Positions 57,061-64,000 of a DNA stretch of 64,000 nucleotides are shown here, in pieces. Source of the DNA: Ulota crispa. Its lineage: Eukaryota; Streptophyta; Bryopsida; Orthotrichales; Orthotrichaceae. The translations under genes were made by a program, and so were the position numbers. Location: assembly GCA_963920765.1 (NCBI GenBank), contig OY987247.1, forward strand, positions 2,418,001 to 2,482,000, given 5' to 3'. The notes under the pieces were generated by a model. The model saw only the letters and a list, made by a program, of their open reading frames with translations. It had not been told where the DNA came from and ran no database searches. The stretch's first letter is position 1. The number at the start of each line of letters is the position of its first letter.

Positions 57061-59199
57061 TGTACAATCTTAAAACTTCCACATACGTTTGCAAAATCTA
57101 AATGTAAGTCTCTATTTGAAATTCTCATCTATACAACATTAGATTTTCTTCCGAATAAGATTTCAACTTTTCATATATAAAAATGTTAGAAAGCTTAGTG
57201 ATTGGGGTTTTCCAATTGAGCCACACAATGTAGAAGACGGTAACAACTTTAGATTTAACTTTAGTCTTTAGAATCTACTTTGAACCTATTAGGAAAACTC
57301 AAATAATACAAAGCCTCTACAATTTTGCGGTGACTAATTGTTGTTTACGCTTAAATAACTCTCAAACTTGTTCTTTTTTAGAGTCATCCATACCCATATT
57401 TCCGTCTCATTCCACGTTGACATTTTAAACTCCTTAAGTTTCCTAACAAAATCATTTCAGAATAGAGCATCTAGATTAGAGCCTACTATACTGCTAGGAA
57501 TGTTTCTAAAGTCAATAAACATTGTCCATTTCGACCCACTTTTCTCTCAAATTTCAACACGCGTCAATTTCTCGTACGGTTTTAATTACCTTGTTTTTGC
57601 AATTCTTCTGATCGATATTGACTATAAATGCAGAATGGTTTTGCAGAAGCCAACATCAGATTAGAGGACATTTTTGCCAAGTGACTCTAATAATACACGC
57701 ATGGCTTTGGCAAAAGAGGCGGGCACCTTCCTTCTATCTAGATTCAACTAATTCTTGTATCTGGTGAAGTCCTTCTATCCGACAAAGGCCACAAGGTTTG
57801 TCATTGTTTTCCTAGAGATTTTGTATGTCAATTTAAACATATTGCAGTACTTTGAGTTCATTTCCTAGGGCACTGCTTTAATGCCGTTAATGTCTACCGG
57901 CTTCATGAAATTATGTTTTTTCTCTGTAAACTTGTCTAATTTCTTGATTATCCTTTACTTTGTTCTTTTACAAGAACACCACTCTAACGTTGAGAGTGTA
58001 TTTTTTTATTTTGCAGTAACCTTTGTAAGCAAAAAAACCACTTTTGGTTAAATCAGTTCTTTCAATCCATATTCTTAGATGTCATTTAGAAAATAACAAA
58101 TTAGCTTATGAAGTTTGCTCTCGATTAAGTTTTGGATAGATTAGAACCAATTTTTTGAAAGAGGTGGAATATGTTTTGAACCCATAATTTCTTTGACCAA
58201 TTTCTTCGTTTCTCCACATTTCATCTCACATTTGCTATATTTTTGAAGAATGACTCCCACTTAATTCAACAATTGTTGTTGGTGCAGATAATTGCTCACT
58301 CAAACTTTACATCTTTGAAGCTCATAAACCCGAACAGATTGTTGTTTTTGCTATTCTCTTTTTTTGAGCATACGCTTAAGAATGTGCAAATCATGGAGAT
58401 ATAAAATCTTTACAAAAGGATAAATAGACATTGAATACAAAGAATGACGGACATGTTTTCTAAAGTCATGGAAATGATGTAGTCCAAGTTCTTTGCAGAC
58501 TATGATTAGAATCTTGAGCAGTATTGTAATGCATGTGCTGTTGAAATTGAGGCAGTTACTCCAATTCCATAAACAGATAGCATGATTGTTTGTACAAATA
58601 GCTACTATATTTAGGATTAGGACATTTTTCTTTGGCATTAAAGTACAAATATAGAACCATGGTCCTCAACGACCAAGAATTCAAACCATTTCTAATTTTC
58701 AAAATCAATTATTAACGTGACCTCTCATTTACAAAGATATCAATCTTAACTGACAATGGTTGGCTCTCTTTGGCATTCAAGAATAAGTATATAAAGGAGA
58801 AAAATTAAATAAGACAAGAAGAGAGAAGTCCAAGTGACATACATTCAAGTTGTTCCTCTTTCTTGCCATATCCGGCTCAGTTTGATCTAACGCATTTGCT
58901 CTGGTTCACTCCAATTTATTCATCTCCTCAAACTTTTGCTACACAAAGATCACGTTTTTTGTCCATATCAGCTTGAACAAGTTAATGACATTAGATTGAT
59001 TATAGTACTACAAAATGGCATGAATTCTCCACGTCTCTAAGTTCCACACAATCTGAATCTTCCAAGAATAGAGGTACTCTTTTTTCTTCAAATTCTCAAT
59101 AAGATTGGCAATAAACTTTTGGGCTGCCTTCACAATATATTTAAATATAAAATGAATTAGCAGTAAAATTTTCATTAGAAAATGTTAAATAAATATATA
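57061..59199. other. AT-rich region, no gene recognised
   Basis: A minus-strand reading around 57370-57600 gives coding-looking fragments (SKWTMFIDFRNIPSS, MSTWNETEIWVWM) interrupted by stops, possibly a dead gene, with no family recognised. The remainder shows only chance ORFs. Confidence 0.3.
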
Positions 59200-60140
59200 T
59201 TAGTTGCCTTCATATAAATGGAAATTATTTAGTAGAATTTTAAAAAATTTATAAATATTACTACAGTATAATTTATTGACATTTATTGTAATAAAAATTA
59301 AAATCAATAAAAATTATGTCTCATTTTTTAATTTTTTTCATTGTGAAACTATTATTCAATTATTTAAAGATAATTTGAAATTGCATTTTTAAATAAGAGA
59401 TAATCATGAAACATAACAGATTTATTTTATGATAGTATTTTTTAACATCATTATAAAGTTTGCAAAATTAATATGTATAGAACTTATATAATTTATGTAA
59501 ATAGATTAATCAAAAATAAATTTGTGTCATTTAAATGGATAGACTTATGTGTTGATTCTTACATATGTTTAAAAATTAATAATATCAGTATTAAAGAAAT
59601 TAGATTTGAGTTTTTTATCTTTCTACCTTTTATAAATTTTCATTATGAAGGCTTGATATAAGTGTAGTAGACAAGGTTTTAACCTAAAAAACTCTGGCAG
59701 TAGAATTTTTCATACAATTATTTATTTTTGAAATGGAAAATATATATTTGACAATGTATTTTTCAATTATCAAAATTATCAATCTTGTGTTGATACTCTA
59801 TTTTGTTGCAAGCTACTATTATACTTGTTATATTTTAAAATATTAGTAAGAGAAATTGATTACTCTCATTGTGCCTATAGGCATTAAAGCGCAACATATT
59901 GCTTTAGAGAAATTAAATAATATTATTAATGTTATCATAGCAATTAACATACTACTACTTGATCTAGTATTGATAAAATAAAATAAAATCTAAAGTCCAA
60001 AAAATCAACAAAGATTGATAAATAAGAACTAATGTCAAAAAATATTTTAAAAAATATTTACATTACAAAAAAAAATATTAAATAACTTATTTTTGAAAAT
60101 AAAAAATCAGCTTTAATTCAAAGCAATAAAAATACAGATT

Positions 60141-60340
60141 NNNNNNNNNNNNNNNNNNNNNNNNNNNNNNNNNNNNNNNNNNNNNNNNNNNNNNNNNNNN
60201 NNNNNNNNNNNNNNNNNNNNNNNNNNNNNNNNNNNNNNNNNNNNNNNNNNNNNNNNNNNNNNNNNNNNNNNNNNNNNNNNNNNNNNNNNNNNNNNNNNNN
60301 NNNNNNNNNNNNNNNNNNNNNNNNNNNNNNNNNNNNNNNN
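60141..60340. other. Assembly gap (200 N)
   Basis: Exactly 200 N; true length unknown. Confidence 0.98.
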
Positions 60341-60715
60341 ATAAGAATGAAAGTAAAACTTTAATATGAAAATTTGCCGTGTTTTTAAAACTAGTTCAAA
60401 TTTTAATTTTTATATCAATAATATGTAAATGTCAAATTTTGTAAAATAAACTCACAATATCTTTTAAACAAGACATCCTCAAAACTGATAGTTATTATTC
60501 AAAAAATATTTATAATGAAACAATAACACTCTAAGCAAATCTCTATTATATATAAGAATATCTAAAGCTAAAAGATTAATTAATCACTTAACAATAAATA
60601 ATAGATTATATATATACATATACATGAAGTTCAATGTAGTGTATTTATAGTACATCATCATCTTTTAAATTGATACATCAAAGTTTTTAAATTTTAGTTG
60701 ACAACAGGTTCAAAG

Positions 60716-60790
60716 CTTGTGCAACAACATGCATAAATCTTGTGCAACAACAAGCATAAATCTTGTGCAACAACAAGCATAAATCTTGTG
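60716..60790. repeat. 23-bp tandem repeat, about 3.3 copies
   Basis: The unit CATAAATCTTGTGCAACAAC plus AAG is repeated nearly perfectly. Confidence 0.85.
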
Positions 60791-61200
60791 CTTTACAATT
60801 TGTTGAAATTTTTGCATTTCAATTTATAAAAATTATGCTTTGGAATTTTTATAAGTTATATATCTTGATTTATTACAAATTTGGTTTAAACTTTTTTTAA
60901 CAAAATTTTCTTATACTTGTTCAATTGAATCTTATTTATTTTCACACTTCTCCTTCACCAATGAGGAAATTATAGTAATTACAAAATTGTCTCAATAGCT
61001 TGTAACAATAATCAATATGATAATTAATAATTGCAAGACTTTAAATAGAAACAATAAATTCATTTTTAGCATACATGAAGATTATTATCATATGTATATT
61101 TATAAAACTTAACTAAATGAAAAATAGACATAGGATTAAACAAATTTTGTAATTAATCATATAATATCATGTAACTAGTGGATCTATGCACCCGCTATTC

Positions 61201-62705
61201 CAGCAAAGGGCAATTTGTGAATTCTTTATATTCATTTGTGCTTTGTTTAGCTCAAATTGTAAGTGAACAATTGAGCAAAAAAATAATAACATGTAATTTT
61301 CATTTTTTTATAACACACATAGTACTATTATAGAAAGAAGTGCCCTCCATGGCCCTAATGGCATGTCCCCTGGTTCACATTAAAAAATATTCCATGGGAT
61401 AATATAAACTCAAATTCAATTTTAGATTCAAATCAATTTGCCTCTTCATCCTCCTCCTCATCCCTTTTGTATCTCAATTTCAAATTCAAATTGGAAAATA
61501 ATTCAATGGGTTCCACCAAAGATGTCCTTTTACACCCATGTTCATCACTTTGCTCTTTGCCCTTCGGCCAATCACAAAATTTTCACTTGCCCCTTGACCC
61601 TCAGCCAATCACAAATTTTTAAATCATACTTTGCTTGCAACTACCCTATTAATAGAGATTGATGGACATCCTAATCTATTATATATATATAGACTACACA
61701 CTAACATGTTTTTACCATTTTTTGAATCTACAATATGTTTAAAGGGTTGTATTAATTTTTAATATGTGTTTCTTCAAATAATTTTACACAATTTTATTTA
61801 AATTTGCATATATTGAAGTATCATTTAAACCTTAAAAAAAAACTTACTTATGTATTAATATTATCAAAAAGACAACTTATAGTTGTTTTAAATATCATAT
61901 TAAAACATGTTTTTATATATATAAACATTTTTAATTACAATCTTAATGCCAAGTCAATGATCATCATGGTTGTATTTCATATCAATAGAGCACTATACAT
62001 TTCAACATGAGTTATTTATTATAATATTAATTTAGATAAATCTCCTTTCATAGAAAATATTACAAAATTTACAAGATTTTTGTATCATAATGCTGATAAA
62101 ATAATACCATTTGTGAAACTTAGCAAATGCTATAGAATTAGTCTTTAAATTTTTTGCAAATGTTTAATTTTTTAAAACCCTCCTAATGAATAATTATCTA
62201 ATAAGTCAATGTGTGATTTAATTTGAAATCTTCTTATGTAATTTAGCATGTAATTTGTTTTATTTCTAATAAATGAAACAATCATTAATCTATTTTTAAA
62301 ATATTAGATTGATATTTTTATAAACACTAAAGAACACAATTTGCTATAGCTAATCATAACTACATAATGGTGGTTTGTGGAAAATGTACCTACAAATGAA
62401 ATTTGCTATTGTCAGTTTAATTGTTTGATTCTTTTTAAATAGAATAAAATGCTATCTATATCCTGCCGCATGTTGTTTCTAAAATGCAGTAAGTTACCTC
62501 CCCAAGAATGGAATACAAACCTAGAATTTAATATATGATGAGTGACTATTTACCAAAACAATACCAAATCTTTTAAACTTGAAGTATCCATTTCCTTATT
62601 GTAAGAAAAGAAAGTTGCATTTTTTATTGTAATGTAATGAAAAACTAATATTTTTCAAGATTCTTTCTAAGCATAAGGCCAATTAGTTTTAGAGTATGTA
62701 CTTTT
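61201..62705. other. AT-rich intergenic DNA, no gene recognised
   Basis: Contains two copies of GCCAATCACAAA (about 61568 and 61604) and a TATATATATATA run at about 61680, a loose promoter-like grouping without a convincing downstream ORF. Confidence 0.35.
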
Positions 62706-62902
62706 ACTAGTAGAAAAACAAGGATAAACAATTGCGCACAACTAGTTTACAACAACTACACAGCAACTGCATAACAATTGCACAACAACTAACCAACTAC
62801 AAAATGAGTCCATTTTGTAATTGTGCAAATGTTGCGCAATTGTTGTGCAGTTGTTGTGAACTAGTTGTGTGCAATTGTTTATCTCCTATTTTTCTTCTAG
62901 TC
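62706..62902. mobile_element. Palindromic CACTA-like MITE with GTTGCACAA-rich arms
   Basis: Outer ends ACTAGTAGAAAAACAAGG and (reversed) GACTAGAAGAAAAATAGG continue into arms GATAAACAATTGCGCACAAC and its inverse. The arms are filled with CAACAACTRCACAGCAACT-like short repeats. The CTAGTAGAAAAA end is typical of CACTA derivatives. Confidence 0.65.
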
Positions 62903-63157
62903 ATTGTTAGAAATAGTTTCAATCATTCAACAATTATCAATCACCATTTATACAAGTGTAAAGGTTAATAAACTCATTTATATGGTTATATGTGAAGTTT
63001 GTTTTTTCCCGATTTGTAGCTTAAAAGTGTGTGGAAAAATAATTTAATTTGCAAATAAAATTTGATATTAGCAATAAAAATCAATTCAAGTTTTAAAAAG
63101 TATAACAAAAAAGATGATTAACATACAAAGAAAATGAATGGTTTAAGAACAAAAATG

Positions 63158-63270
63158 AGGTAGCAACACCCGTAAGTGTGAAACTAAGAACTTTGGAGTA
63201 GGAAAATCAATTGGTGAATTTTGAAAAATATACTATTAAACCTAAAGGCCCAAGCAACGTTTTTTTGGCA
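63158..63270. mobile_element. Diverged left end of a 7915-type element
   Basis: AGGTAGCAACACCCGTAAGTGT and GGAGTAGGAAAATCAATTGG match the start of the 7915/26406 elements; then a CCTAAAGGCCCAAGC block as in the 16.3-kb element. The right end was not found before the window edge. Confidence 0.5.
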
Positions 63271-64000
63271 ACATAGCAATTTTGAGCATCTCACTACAAA
63301 TGGATTTTTTTATTATTTTTCTTTGAAATTTTTGCACATGTTGTGCTCAAGGAGAAGCTTTTAGATCCAACAATTTAAATAGCTTTTGACTACATGGTTC
63401 AAAAGTTATTACATGATATGATGTTTTCAATATTTGTTGGGCAACCTGAGCAGCTCAAAAAACTTCTTCAAAAAATACATATTTAATTTAATTTTTTTTG
63501 AAATTGACTCTTTAGATTTATATATACATGGGAAGCTTTTGAATTGTGTTTTGAATCATTCAATTTTGATTAACCCCTAAGCATCTTGCTAAGAAAATTT
63601 AGCATACCTCCAATATGGAACCTTCAGCACATTCCCTCAGTTTTTAGAAAGTTGAACAAGTACTCACACAATCCAAACTGGTCATTCTATACCCAATTAT
63701 AAATCAAAAGTTTAAGGCTAGTCTGATTTCAAATCAAAGTAAATTTGCAAAATCCCCACTGTTGAGAATCTCATAATTGTTAATTTGGGTAGCAATTCAC
63801 AATATGGATTTTGAATTTTGGATTTTGGTGTGATTTTTTCTCAAAAAAAGAAATTACCTAATGGTTGATCCCATGAGACCGTGTCTAGCTATACTTGATG
63901 GAAAAAAAACTCTTCAAATGGGAAAAAACTCCAAAATTTATGGTCATTCAAAGTAAGTGGATCTAATTGGCTCACTACTTTAGAGTTTAGAGCTACAAAA
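63271..64000. other. AT-rich sequence to the right edge, no gene
   Basis: No ORF or structure recognised; may be the interior of the element whose end is at 63158. Confidence 0.35.

Larger units (their letters stand above)
59200..61200. other. Extremely AT-rich non-coding tract with gap
   Basis: Long stretches almost purely A/T, no gene. It includes the N gap and a short tandem array. Such composition often defeats sequencing, which would explain the gap. Confidence 0.5.

Noticed and set aside
60716..60790. Possible CRISPR array
   Set aside because: Direct tandem repeats without spacers in a plant nuclear context.
59200..61200. Organellar insertion or centromeric satellite as the source of the AT-rich tract
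   Set aside because: No organelle gene motif and no satellite periodicity beyond the short 23-bp array.

Overview
This is a nuclear window from a land plant. The evidence is a nucleus-encoded plastid ribosomal protein gene with a transit peptide and GT-AG introns, a plant-type F-box gene, germin-like protein genes, and plant transposons (hAT, Stowaway, Tourist, CACTA-like, Ty3/gypsy chromovirus). Nothing in it is prokaryotic. The intronless germin-like genes and the style of the mobile elements hint at a non-seed plant (bryophyte, lycophyte or fern), but that is inference and I cannot name the species. Genes are GC-rich islands in AT-rich, transposon-filled DNA.

Layout. 0.1-2.3 kb: plastid ribosomal protein uL13c (minus strand, 3' exons off the left edge). 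5.6-6.8 kb: single-exon F-box gene (minus). 7.9-10.5 kb: several miniature transposons. 12.3-15.2 kb: a decayed hAT-type transposase, followed by a degenerate tandem repeat. 16.3-18.1 kb: nested inverted-repeat elements. 18.2-41.0 kb: a germin-like protein (GLP) cluster with four identical coding regions. GLP-A (about 20.3 kb) and GLP-B (about 27.7 kb) lie in two diverged tandem units on the minus strand. A 9,765-bp segment holding both (19936-29700) recurs as an exact reverse complement at 31231-40995, giving GLP-C and GLP-D on the plus strand. A 200-N gap (31031-31230) sits at the inner end of the right arm. 41-51 kb: AT-rich DNA with scattered miniature transposons and one decayed, unrecognised ORF. 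51.3-57.1 kb: a degenerate Ty3/gypsy chromovirus (minus) with both LTRs. 57-64 kb: very AT-rich DNA with a second 200-N gap (60141-60340) and a palindromic CACTA-like element.

The most notable signals are four. (1) The GLP genes are identical over a 1,011-bp block, while the flanks of tandem copies A and B are clearly diverged, and GLP-D joins an A-type upstream flank to a B-type downstream flank inside that block; this is either conversion/unequal crossover or misassembly. (2) The exact ~9.8-kb inverted repeat abuts an assembly gap. (3) A family of ~260-bp miniature elements has termini like AAYGC..ATTCATTAAWTTGGG and 4-bp target duplications of varied sequence (TTGA, CCTC, ACAT, TTAT), which is unusual for plant MITEs. 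(4) Filled and empty sites between tandem units give natural before/after pictures of several insertions.

The live genes do not form a pathway together. uL13c serves the plastid ribosome, the F-box protein would recruit substrates to an SCF ubiquitin ligase, and the GLPs are secreted cupin proteins.
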